Below, in pieces: positions 1-5,626 of a stretch of 5,626 nucleotides of DNA. The stretch is from Elusimicrobia bacterium RBG_16_66_12 (GTDB taxonomy: Bacteria; Elusimicrobiota; Elusimicrobia; UBA1565; UBA9628). Position numbers and translations under genes: made by a program. Location of the stretch: assembly GCA_001800005.1 (NCBI GenBank), contig MGUL01000143.1, forward strand, positions 3,105 through 8,730, given 5' to 3'. The notes below the pieces were generated by a model. It had not been told where the DNA came from, did no database searches, and saw nothing but the letters and a program-made list of their open reading frames with translations. Positions within the stretch are counted from its first letter, which is position 1. Every line of letters begins with the position of its first letter.

Positions 1-1
1 G

Positions 2-580
2 CGCGCGCGCCATGTCCTCAAGCTGCCCGTCACGACCGAGGACTTCACCCAGTCTCCCCGAGAGAAAGACCGGTATAACGCCGTCATCTTCTGGCATTCG
101 CTGGAGCACTTCTCCAACCCGGTGGCCGCCGTCAGCCGCGCGTATCAGGCCCTGAAGCCCGGCGGGATGCTGGTCGTCGCGGTCCCGAACTACGGCAGCT
201 GGCAGGCGCGCGCGTTCGGCCGCGCCTGGTTCCACCTCGACGTGCCCAGGCACTATTTCCACTTCAGCGCCCGCGCGCTCGAAGCGGTCCTGGTCCGGCA
301 CCGCTTCCGCATCGTCCAGCTCGACCACTTCAGCTTCGAGCAGAACCCCTACGGGATCCTGCAGAGCTTCTACAACGCCCTGGGCCTGCGCTTCAACCTG
401 CTCTATTCCCTGCTCAAGGACGGCAGCGCGCGCACGGACACGGCCCTGCATTACCCCTTCCAGACGGCCGCCGTCGTCCTGCTCCTGCCCATCCTCCTCC
501 CTGTGACCCTGATCCTCACCGTGCTCGAGGCCGCCTTGCGCTCCGGCGGGACCATCGAGGTCTACGCGTTCAAGGAATGA
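2..580 (+). CDS. SAM-dependent class I methyltransferase, 5'-truncated, with hydrophobic C-terminal tail
   Basis: The reading frame is open from the window edge, so the start and the SAM-binding glycine-rich motif I are missing; 192 residues are visible. The segment YNAVIFWHSLEHFSNP matches the post-II region of Methyltransf_11/23-type enzymes (usual pattern D-x-hydrophobic-x(3)-LEH). It is followed by ALKPGGMLVVAVPN, the typical strand-5 'LKPGG' region. Downstream, the WFHLDVPRHYFHFS stretch is characteristic of methyltransferases found in polysaccharide and glycosyltransferase loci. Near the C-terminus about 24 strongly hydrophobic residues (AAVVLLLPILLPVTL onward) suggest membrane association, before a short end in YAFKE. 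The gene overlaps the next by ATGA (577-580), so the two are probably co-translated. The substrate is unknown; a sugar or lipid-linked glycan is inferred from context only. The family call is firm and the substrate is not. Confidence 0.88.
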   Translation, partial: RARHVLKLPVTTEDFTQSPREKDRYNAVIFWHSLEHFSNPVAAVSRAYQALKPGGMLVVAVPNYGSWQARAFGRAWFHLDVPRHYFHFSARALEAVLVRHRFRIVQLDHFSFEQNPYGILQSFYNALGLRFNLLYSLLKDGSARTDTALHYPFQTAAVVLLLPILLPVTLILTVLEAALRSGGTIEVYAFKE

Positions 581-2076
581 GCCTTTTCGCCGTCGCCGCG
601 GCCGGCCTGCTCTTCGCGCTCTCTTTGGCGCTCGGCGGACCGCCCCGATTCCTGCCTCCATGGACGGCTCTTTTCATGCTCTCGACCGCCGTCCTCGCGC
701 ATCTCCGGCACATGGAAAGGCGCGCGGGGCGGCGCGCCCTCGACTCCCGCCCCGACGCGACCCTGTTCTGGCTGTGCATGGCCTTCTATCTGGCGTCCTT
801 CCGCTGGCACGGCGGCGACGACATCCCCAACAGCCTCCTGCCGTACTCGATCCTCAGGCACGGCACCCTGTCTTTCGACCCCTACCGGCAGTGGGCCACC
901 GCGCCCGGGATGGCCGACCTCATCCACGACGTCAGAGGCCGGCTCGTGTCGATGTATCCCGTCGCGCCGGCGATACTCGCCCTGCCGCTGTACTTGATCC
1001 CGGCCGCGACGGTGAGCGCTCCGTCGGACGTCTTCCTGCACAACCTCTCCAAGATCGCCGGAGCGCTCATCACGGCCGCCTCGGTCGTCCTCGTCCGGCG
1101 CACGCTCGCGACGCGATGTTCGCCGAGCTGGGCGATGGCCTGCGCCCTGCTGTACGGCCTCGGGTCCTATGCCTACAGCGTCAGCTCCCAGGCGCTCTAT
1201 TCCCACGCCCCGGCCCTGCTCGGCGCGGCCCTCGGCATCTACTGCCTGACCCGCGAGGGCGCCGCCTATTCCTCCGCCGCGGGGCTCGGCTTCGCGCTCG
1301 CCTGGGCGGCCCGGGAGGACAGCCTCTTCTACCTCGCGGCCGCCGGCCTGTTCCTGGCGGCCCATCGCCGCGACCGCCTAGCGGTCTTCCTCGCGGGCGC
1401 CGCGATCCCGATCCTCCTGAATCTCGCCTACTGGCGGCGCTTCTCCGGCGGCCTTCGGCCGCCCTACTACGAACTGCAGGCCGGCCTCTTCGGGGGCTTC
1501 AACGCCTCGGCCTTCATCGCCATGCTGGCCAGCCCCTCGCGCGGCATGCTCCTCTATTTCCCGGCCGCCGTCTTCGGGGTTTGGGGCGGGCTCAAGGCCT
1601 GCCGCGACCCGCGCACGCGCTGGGCCCCCTACATGGCCGCGGCAGGCGTCGCTTTGTGGGTCTTCTATTGCTTCCGCAGCTCCTGGACCGGGGGAACGAC
1701 CTTCGGGATGCGCTATCTCGCGCTGCCGTGCCTGACTCTGGCGGTCTTCGCGGGCGAACTGGAGCCCGAGATCCGGCGCTCCCCCCGGCTGACCTCGGCT
1801 TGGGCCTGGACCTTCGCTTTCTGCGTCCTGGTGCACATGGCGGGAGCCGATTTCCAGTGGCCCGGCGCCCGGCTGACGCTGGAAGAGCAGTTGGCCGGCG
1901 TCTGGAGCCCTCGCCAGTTCCCTCTCATCCAACTCTTCGTCGACGGCGGGCCGATCGACGCCACTCCACAGCCATGGCGGACCCTCTACGGACTGGCCCT
2001 GCTCGGTTTGGTCGCGCTGCCGGCGGCGTGGATGCGGCGCTGGCTCTCTACGGAACGCTCAGACGTCCGCCCTTGA
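577..2076 (+). CDS. Polytopic membrane protein, probable GT-C-fold glycosyltransferase
   Basis: The product has 499 residues and about 11-13 hydrophobic segments (for example near 1-20, 61-74, 127-147, 158-174, 208-224, 248-262, 266-285, 349-366, 379-392, 406-424 and 468-485). The first large loop carries an acidic pair, GGDDIPNSLLPYSIL (residues 79-93), where GT-C enzymes usually hold catalytic acidic residues. Later landmarks are YPVAPAILALPLY (127-139), SQALYSHAPALLG (204-216), LASPSRGMLLYFPA (317-330) and GMRYLALPCL (377-386). The LASPSRG..LY.P and G.RYL..P patterns recur in uncharacterised GT39-like membrane proteins. Such enzymes usually transfer sugars from polyprenyl-phosphate donors on the outer face of the inner membrane. 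The ATG lies in an ATGA overlap with the methyltransferase stop. AGGA directly abuts the ATG, too close to be a normal ribosome site, so translational coupling is likely. The gene end overlaps the convergent gene by 29 bp. Donor and acceptor are not predictable, and a non-catalytic membrane protein remains possible. Confidence 0.8.
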   Translation: MSLFAVAAAGLLFALSLALGGPPRFLPPWTALFMLSTAVLAHLRHMERRAGRRALDSRPDATLFWLCMAFYLASFRWHGGDDIPNSLLPYSILRHGTLSFDPYRQWATAPGMADLIHDVRGRLVSMYPVAPAILALPLYLIPAATVSAPSDVFLHNLSKIAGALITAASVVLVRRTLATRCSPSWAMACALLYGLGSYAYSVSSQALYSHAPALLGAALGIYCLTREGAAYSSAAGLGFALAWAAREDSLFYLAAAGLFLAAHRRDRLAVFLAGAAIPILLNLAYWRRFSGGLRPPYYELQAGLFGGFNASAFIAMLASPSRGMLLYFPAAVFGVWGGLKACRDPRTRWAPYMAAAGVALWVFYCFRSSWTGGTTFGMRYLALPCLTLAVFAGELEPEIRRSPRLTSAWAWTFAFCVLVHMAGADFQWPGARLTLEEQLAGVWSPRQFPLIQLFVDGGPIDATPQPWRTLYGLALLGLVALPAAWMRRWLSTERSDVRP

Positions 2077-4192
2077 CGGTCAGGCCGGGCAGATCGATGT
2101 AGAACGGCGTCTCGGGGGTCGGGTCCAGGGAAAGACCGAGCTCCTTGATGGGCCGCAGCAGAGCGGGGGGCAGGGGCGTGCCCATGTAGGAGAGAGACAA
2201 GACGTTCACCCTGAGGCGGCGGGCCGCCGGGTCGAACTCGGGAACCGCCTCCACGAAGAAAGACTTCCCCCGGAAGCTTCCCGAAGCTTTCAGCGTCGCG
2301 TCCAGCCTCAGGGCGGTGACCTGGAGCCCGGGCACGCGCTTCTCCAGGAACTTCCGCAGGTCCTCCTCGTCGATCGAGAGGCTCTTGATCTTGAGCCTCG
2401 TCAGGCGCATCAGGCGCAGGTCGTTCCACTCGAAATCCCCGCGGCCGCCTTCGTAGAGCCCCGTGAAGGAGAAGCCCTCGAGCTCGGCCTCGATGCCGCG
2501 CACCGCCAGGTCTCGGACCTCCGCCAATTGGGCCTTCACGCGCGTCGTCTTCCAAGCGGCGAGCGCGGGGTCCCAAGCGCCGAAGTCCAGGCTCAGCGAT
2601 CTCACGCGCGCCGTGCCGGCCTCGAAGAACGGATAGGTCACGCGGCGCTGGGCGATGGGCCTGCGGCGGTCGAGACGCTGGCGGTAAAGGACCGCGACGC
2701 TGCGGTCCGGCAGCATCCAGCGCGCCGACTCCTCGTAGGCCGAGTGGAACCAGGAGTCGGGGTTCTTGACGATCTTGGCGGCTTCCGGGAGGCCCGAGAT
2801 AACGCCCGCCGGGCCGAGCACGCCGTCCTTGAGGAGCAGGAACTCGGAGAGCTCGCAAAGCCTCTTATTGACGCCTCTCATGCGGACATGCGGCAGGTTC
2901 AAGCGCCTCTGCGACCAGTGGAAGGTCGGGGCGTTGAAGTAGTGGTCGTTGGCGACGAGGGTCACGTTGGTCAGCGGCCTCGTGGGGTCGCGCACGGCCT
3001 CGATGCGGCGCAGGATCTCCTCGATCTTCCAGTCCTCGCGGGCCGGCGGACGATTCTCGAAGAAGGTGAGCGGCATCAAAGGCAGGCCGAGCCTCAGAGG
3101 GCCGACCCAGCCGAAGGCAAAGTTGACCGCCCCGAGGATCTGGATCGCGGCGACCGTCCAAGACACGGAGGAAGGCCAGCTCGCGGCCAGCGCGATGCTG
3201 AGGGGGGCCAGGCCGGGAAGGAGGAACCGGATCTGGCGGTTGGGAACGACGGTCCAGAAGACGTAGGAGAAGAACACCCAGGAGGCGAGCAGCCAGCCGT
3301 TCTCCCGACGCCGCGCGTACTGGGGCGCGAGCAGGCCGACGAAGCCGAGCGCCCACAACAGCGGCCCGAGCGAACCGCACGCCTGCCTGAAGTAGGAGAT
3401 CCAGGCGTCGCCCTTCCAGAACGGGACGGCGAAGTCCGCGGAGGCCTGGACGAGGCGCGACGGGAGCAGCGCGACGTGAGACCAGTACCACGGGAGGAAA
3501 AGGGCCAAAGACAGCGCCGCCGCGGCCAGGGCCTTCCAACGCGCGCGCCGGTCCGACAGCGAACGCGCCCAGACCACGTAGGCGGGCAGAAGGTAGCTGA
3601 AGTAACTCCACTTGTGGAGCATCCCCAGCGCGTGGAGGAGGCTGAAGGCGACGGCGGGCAGCCAAAGAGTGAAGCCTTCGCACGACAACAGGGCCCAGTA
3701 GGCGGCCGCGGCCCAGGCCACCATCCCCAGGTCCACGAGCTGAGTCGTCATCAGGTCCTGCAATCCGGGAGCGGCGCAAAAGGCGAGGGTGGCCGCCAAG
3801 GCCCTCCCGTCGGGAAGGAAGCGCCACGCGATCGCGAAGAGCGACACGGCGAGCAGGGCCATGTACCACCAGTTCAGCCACAGCGCGGCGCGAGCCGGGT
3901 CCTGGGAGGCGTAAGCCCCGCGCAAAAGGAGATGATAGGCCGGAGGAAAGGGCGGCATCCCGGGCTTGGGGGCCAAGTACCACAGATCGCCGAAGCGGCC
4001 GTCGTGAATGGCTTCTCTATAGTCGAGCGCGATCTCCATATGAATCGACTGGTCCCACGACGGAGGACGCGTGTCGGTCCGGACATAATGGCGCATCAAG
4101 AGCGCCTCGAGCGCCAAGAAGGCGACCACGCCCAGGAGGCTCAAGACGAGGGTCTTGCGGGAGGGACGAACCGTCATTCCGAAGTCGTTCAT
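2048..4192 (-). CDS. GT39/PMT-like membrane glycosyltransferase fused to a DUF2993/LmeA-like C-terminal domain
   Basis: The product has 714 residues. Residues 13-33 form the first membrane helix. The first outer loop has PSWDQSIHMEIALDYREAI (44-62), with Asp47 where GT39/PMT enzymes place a catalytic acidic residue. About ten further hydrophobic segments run to residue 360, and NRQIRFLLPGLAPLSIALA (318-336) resembles the conserved R-(F/Y)-x-LP..P segment before the last helices. Residues about 375-515 are soluble and probably extracytoplasmic, as in many GT39-like proteins. Residues about 520-714 form a second soluble unit of repeated amphipathic strands ending in LPGLTVKGGRLSVP, which reads like DUF2993 (the LmeA family). 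The role is inferred: sugar transfer to an envelope lipid or polymer on the outer face of the inner membrane. The start is not certain. ATG at 4192 is used here and ATG at 4177 (Met6) is an alternative; neither has a clear Shine-Dalgarno. The gene is divergent from the sugar-activation operon and convergent with the other GT-C gene. Confidence 0.88.
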   Translation of the reverse strand: MNDFGMTVRPSRKTLVLSLLGVVAFLALEALLMRHYVRTDTRPPSWDQSIHMEIALDYREAIHDGRFGDLWYLAPKPGMPPFPPAYHLLLRGAYASQDPARAALWLNWWYMALLAVSLFAIAWRFLPDGRALAATLAFCAAPGLQDLMTTQLVDLGMVAWAAAAYWALLSCEGFTLWLPAVAFSLLHALGMLHKWSYFSYLLPAYVVWARSLSDRRARWKALAAAALSLALFLPWYWSHVALLPSRLVQASADFAVPFWKGDAWISYFRQACGSLGPLLWALGFVGLLAPQYARRRENGWLLASWVFFSYVFWTVVPNRQIRFLLPGLAPLSIALAASWPSSVSWTVAAIQILGAVNFAFGWVGPLRLGLPLMPLTFFENRPPAREDWKIEEILRRIEAVRDPTRPLTNVTLVANDHYFNAPTFHWSQRRLNLPHVRMRGVNKRLCELSEFLLLKDGVLGPAGVISGLPEAAKIVKNPDSWFHSAYEESARWMLPDRSVAVLYRQRLDRRRPIAQRRVTYPFFEAGTARVRSLSLDFGAWDPALAAWKTTRVKAQLAEVRDLAVRGIEAELEGFSFTGLYEGGRGDFEWNDLRLMRLTRLKIKSLSIDEEDLRKFLEKRVPGLQVTALRLDATLKASGSFRGKSFFVEAVPEFDPAARRLRVNVLSLSYMGTPLPPALLRPIKELGLSLDPTPETPFYIDLPGLTVKGGRLSVP
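2051..2635 (-). other. Domain: LmeA-like (DUF2993) lipid-binding module at the C-terminus of the fusion protein
   Basis: This marks residues about 520-714 of the 714-residue protein. The order of elements fits DUF2993: ARVRSLSLDFGAW (528-540), VRDLAVRGIEAELEGFSF (559-576), LTRLKIKSLSIDEEDLRKFL (597-616), a PGLQVTALRLDATLKASGSF stretch (621-640), PEFDPAARRLRVNVLSLS (651-668), and a terminal PFYIDLPGLTVKGGRLSVP (696-714). The 'sI.eeDL..fL' followed by alternating strands and a final 'G..v..G.l.V' is what I recognise. The characterised member, mycobacterial LmeA, is a periplasmic phospholipid-binding protein needed for lipomannan elongation. The assignment is by pattern memory, not by a profile search, so it is moderate. 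Confidence 0.6.
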
Positions 4193-4207
4193 CGGAGCGC
4201 GCCCATG

Positions 4208-4227
4208 ATAGTATATTTTTGTACAAT
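4208..4227. promoter_or_regulatory. AT-rich divergent promoter region
   Basis: Seventeen of these 20 bases are A or T, in surroundings that are about two thirds G+C, and the stretch lies in the 44-bp gap between divergent start codons. Possible -10 boxes with one mismatch to TATAAT are: TATATT at 4212-4217 (+ strand), TACAAT at 4222-4227 (+ strand), and TATACT on the - strand (4215-4210). No convincing -35 box sits 16-18 bp upstream of any of them. The stretch also holds the 8-bp palindrome TTGTACAA (4219-4226), which could be an operator half or chance. If these -10 boxes are used, leaders would be very short: about 3-13 nt for the + strand gene and about 10 nt for the - strand gene. That fits the lack of Shine-Dalgarno sequences at both starts. 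Confidence 0.4.
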
Positions 4228-4236
4228 CCGGCGGTC

Positions 4237-5259
4237 ATGAAAGCGGCCATCCTCATCGGCGGACAAGGGACGCGCCTGCGCCCCTTCACACTCGAGTCCC
4301 CGAAGCCCCTCCTTCCGGTCCTCAACCGCCCTTTCCTGGAATATCAATTCCGCGTGCTGAGAGCGCACGGGGTGCGCGAGGCCGTGCTGTGCGTCTCCTA
4401 CCGCGCCGAGGACTGCAAGCGGGCCTTCGGCGACGGACGCCGACTGGGCCTCAAGCTGAGCTACGTGCGCGAGAAGATGCCGCTCGGCACGGGCGGCGCG
4501 GTCAAGAACGCGGAAAAGCTCCTGGGCCGCGGGACCTCCCTCATCCTCAACGGCGACGTGCTCAACGCCTTCGATCTCCGAGCCTTCCTGCGCTTCCACC
4601 GCGCCAAGAAGGCCGAGATTTCCATCGCGCTGGCCCGCGTCAAGGACCCGACCCTCTACGGCCTGGTCCTCACCGACATGGAGGGCTGCGTGCGCCGCTT
4701 CCTGGAGAAGCCCTCCTGGGACGAGGTCGAGACCAACACCATCAACGCCGGCGCCTATCTTTTCGAACCTTCGGTCTTCTCCCATATCCCTGCGGGCAAG
4801 ACCTATTCGCTGGAACGCGGGCTCTTCCCCGAGCGACTGGCCGACGGGGCCAAGCTGGGCGGGTGGGTGGCGCCCGGCTACTGGATCGACATCGGCACCG
4901 TCGAGAAGTACCTGCAGGTCCACCTCGACCTGCTCGAGGGCCGAACTCCTTTCAAGTCGGGGCCCGGAGCCAAGCCCCTGCGCAACACCGATGGCGCCAG
5001 GGTCGCCGCAGGTCCCGGCGTCAAGGTCGCCCCCTTCGCCCGCTTCTCCGGCGCGGTGAGCCTGGGCCGCGGCGTGAGCATCGGCAAGGGCGCCCAGCTC
5101 TCGGACTGCGTCGTGCTCGACGGGGCCGTGATCGGCGACGGCGCGCGACTGGAGCGCTGTGTGGTCGGCGCCCGCGCCCGCGTGGGCACGCACGCGACCC
5201 TGGGGCCCGGAACGGCCCTGGCCGGCGGCTCCAGGGTCGGGGACTACAGCCAGCTTTGA
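4237..5259 (+). CDS. Sugar-1-phosphate nucleotidyltransferase, GDP-mannose pyrophosphorylase-like, with left-handed beta-helix C-terminus
   Basis: This 340-residue enzyme should join a sugar-1-phosphate to an NTP, giving NDP-sugar and pyrophosphate in the cytoplasm. Residues 3-37 carry the nucleotide-binding signature GGQGTRLRPFT (8-18), PKPLLPV (22-28) and RPFLEYQ (31-37), with Lys23 as the usual phosphate-contacting lysine. PLGTGGAVKNA (82-92), NGDVL (105-109, metal-binding Asp107), FLEKP (155-159), NAGAYLFEP (170-178) and WIDIGT (216-221, second metal Asp218) complete the NTP_transferase domain. Residues about 250-335 are hexapeptide-like repeats (VSIGKG, AVIGDG, ARVGTH, SRVGDY) of a left-handed beta-helix. 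Length and layout match GMPPB-type mannose-1-phosphate guanylyltransferases. Glucose-1-phosphate or manno-heptose-1-phosphate nucleotidyltransferases (HddC-like) are alternatives. The ATG at 4237 puts the N-terminus right before the AAILIGG strand. An in-frame TTG at 4219 would add six residues (MYNPAV) not expected in the family. The gene overlaps the cupin by TTGA. Confidence 0.92.
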   Translation: MKAAILIGGQGTRLRPFTLESPKPLLPVLNRPFLEYQFRVLRAHGVREAVLCVSYRAEDCKRAFGDGRRLGLKLSYVREKMPLGTGGAVKNAEKLLGRGTSLILNGDVLNAFDLRAFLRFHRAKKAEISIALARVKDPTLYGLVLTDMEGCVRRFLEKPSWDEVETNTINAGAYLFEPSVFSHIPAGKTYSLERGLFPERLADGAKLGGWVAPGYWIDIGTVEKYLQVHLDLLEGRTPFKSGPGAKPLRNTDGARVAAGPGVKVAPFARFSGAVSLGRGVSIGKGAQLSDCVVLDGAVIGDGARLERCVVGARARVGTHATLGPGTALAGGSRVGDYSQL

Positions 5260-5603
5260 AGACCAAGGTCCTCGTCGTCAAAAAGCCCTGGGGGCGCGAG
5301 ATGATCTTCGCCCGCGCCCCGAAGTACGCCGGGAAGCTCCTGATCATCGAGAAGAGCAGACGCCTGAGCCTGCAATACCACCGCCGCAAGCACGAGAGCC
5401 TCTTCGTGCTCAAGGGAAAGCTCACCCTGCGGCTGGGGCGCTCGACCAGGCTGGCCCGATCCGGAGACGCCTTCGAGGTCCCCCCCGGCACCGTGCACCG
5501 CTTCGAGGCCCGCCATGGACGGGTGACGCTGCTGGAAGTCTCAACGCCCGAACTGGACGACGTGGTCCGGCTCAGCGACGATTACGGCCGCACCGGAGAA
5601 TAA
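5256..5603 (+). CDS. Stand-alone cupin, type II mannose-6-phosphate isomerase-like
   Basis: The product has 115 residues and a single cupin barrel. KKPWGREMIFA (9-19) is the N-terminal signature of the PMI-type cupins. Cupin motif 1 is LSLQYHRRKHESLFVLKG (37-54), with His42 and Glu47 as likely metal ligands. Motif 2 is GDAFEVPPGTVHRF (70-83), with His81. The tail PELDDVVRLSDDYGR (98-112) matches the EDDIVR..DxYGR ending of the isomerase domain in AlgA/ManC-type bifunctional enzymes. The likely role is interconversion of fructose-6-phosphate and mannose-6-phosphate in the cytoplasm. The start is TTG (5256-5258), overlapping the upstream TGA as TTGA. The next ATG (Met16) would remove the conserved KPWG motif, so TTG is preferred. 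No clear ribosome site precedes it, so re-initiation after the nucleotidyltransferase is likely. A sugar-binding or epimerase-like cupin of other specificity cannot be excluded. Confidence 0.85.
   Translation: MKTKVLVVKKPWGREMIFARAPKYAGKLLIIEKSRRLSLQYHRRKHESLFVLKGKLTLRLGRSTRLARSGDAFEVPPGTVHRFEARHGRVTLLEVSTPELDDVVRLSDDYGRTGE
5595..5598 (+). promoter_or_regulatory. Ribosome binding site (GGAG) for the last gene
   Basis: GGAG lies inside the final codons of the cupin gene, 6 bases before the ATG at 5605. It is the only start in the window with a well-placed Shine-Dalgarno core; the other starts appear coupled or leader-poor. It supports the ATG at 5605 as a real start. Confidence 0.65.
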
Positions 5604-5604
5604 C

Positions 5605-5626
5605 ATGGACCCGATCAAGTTCGGCA
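5605..5626 (+). CDS. Start of a probable phosphomannomutase/phosphoglucomutase (3'-truncated)
   Basis: Only seven codons are inside the window, reading MDPIKFG and then running off the edge. (M)(D/N)PIKFGT-DGWRG is the usual N-terminus of many bacterial alpha-D-phosphohexomutases, so the product would interconvert hexose-6-phosphate and hexose-1-phosphate. The gene begins 1 bp after the cupin stop (TAA at 5601-5603) and has a good GGAG upstream. The context fits: a phosphomannomutase is the missing step between the adjacent isomerase-like cupin and the nucleotidyltransferase. The call rests on very few residues plus context. Confidence 0.6.

Noticed and set aside
1..10. GC dinucleotide run at the window edge
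   Set aside because: Five repeats inside an open reading frame in GC-rich DNA is unremarkable.
660..2102. Long + strand open frame (480 codons) overlapping the first GT-C gene
   Set aside because: The product is Arg/Pro/Gly-rich with no membrane segments or motifs. The overlapping 577-2076 frame has clear membrane helices and family motifs.
2273..2287. GAAGCTT direct repeat with a GAAGCTTC palindrome
   Set aside because: It lies inside a coding region, encodes ordinary residues (around GSFRGKSF) and is too short and isolated to suggest a site.
4189..4206. Five-codon leader ORF (MGALR) on the - strand overlapping the fusion gene start by ATGA
   Set aside because: The candidate - strand -10 box (4215-4210) would start transcription at or after its ATG. 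It has no ribosome site, and such a short frame is expected by chance.
2528..4240. Long + strand open frame (570 codons) antisense to the GT-C fusion gene
   Set aside because: Its translation is a monotonous mix of Arg, Gly, Glu, Asp and Pro with no domain. It mirrors the codon bias of the real - strand gene, as expected in high-GC DNA.
4189..5193. - strand open frame (334 codons) opposite the nucleotidyltransferase
   Set aside because: Low-complexity composition with no recognisable motif, and it lies entirely opposite a gene with complete catalytic motifs.
4389..5255. Long 5' extension of the cupin frame
   Set aside because: The upstream part is an Arg/Pro-rich shadow of the nucleotidyltransferase. 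Only the part from TTG at 5256 shows cupin motifs.

Overview
The window is a compact, fully coding stretch of high-G+C bacterial DNA, roughly two thirds G+C by eye. It belongs to a cell-envelope or surface-glycan locus. Genes overlap by a few bases or sit 1 bp apart. The only non-coding stretch longer than a base or two is the 44 bp between the divergent genes at 4193-4236. I saw no tRNA, rRNA, CRISPR array, insertion sequence or phage feature. The host lineage cannot be fixed from this sequence. The gene style would suit a high-GC Gram-negative or metagenome lineage such as Elusimicrobiota, but that is only a guess.

Left part (2-2076, + strand): the C-terminal two thirds or so of a class I SAM-dependent methyltransferase, ending in a hydrophobic tail. 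It is coupled through an ATGA overlap to a 499-residue polytopic membrane protein that looks like a GT-C-fold (lipid-linked sugar) glycosyltransferase. Middle (2048-4192, - strand): a convergent gene whose 3' end overlaps the previous gene by 29 bp. It encodes a 714-residue two-part protein, a GT39/PMT-like GT-C membrane glycosyltransferase followed by an extracytoplasmic C-terminal domain that resembles DUF2993/LmeA phospholipid-binding proteins. This fusion is the most interesting object in the window.

Right part (4237-5626, + strand): the start of a tightly packed sugar-activation operon read divergently from the fusion gene. It holds a sugar-1-phosphate nucleotidyltransferase of GDP-mannose-pyrophosphorylase-like architecture, a stand-alone type II phosphomannose-isomerase-like cupin that starts with TTG inside the preceding stop, and the first seven codons of a probable phosphomannomutase/phosphoglucomutase. 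Together these could convert fructose-6-phosphate to mannose-6-phosphate, mannose-1-phosphate and then GDP-mannose (or a related NDP-sugar). Such a sugar could feed, through a polyprenyl-phosphate sugar, the GT-C enzymes encoded next door. An AT-rich island between the divergent genes (17 of 20 bases A/T) is the likely bidirectional promoter.
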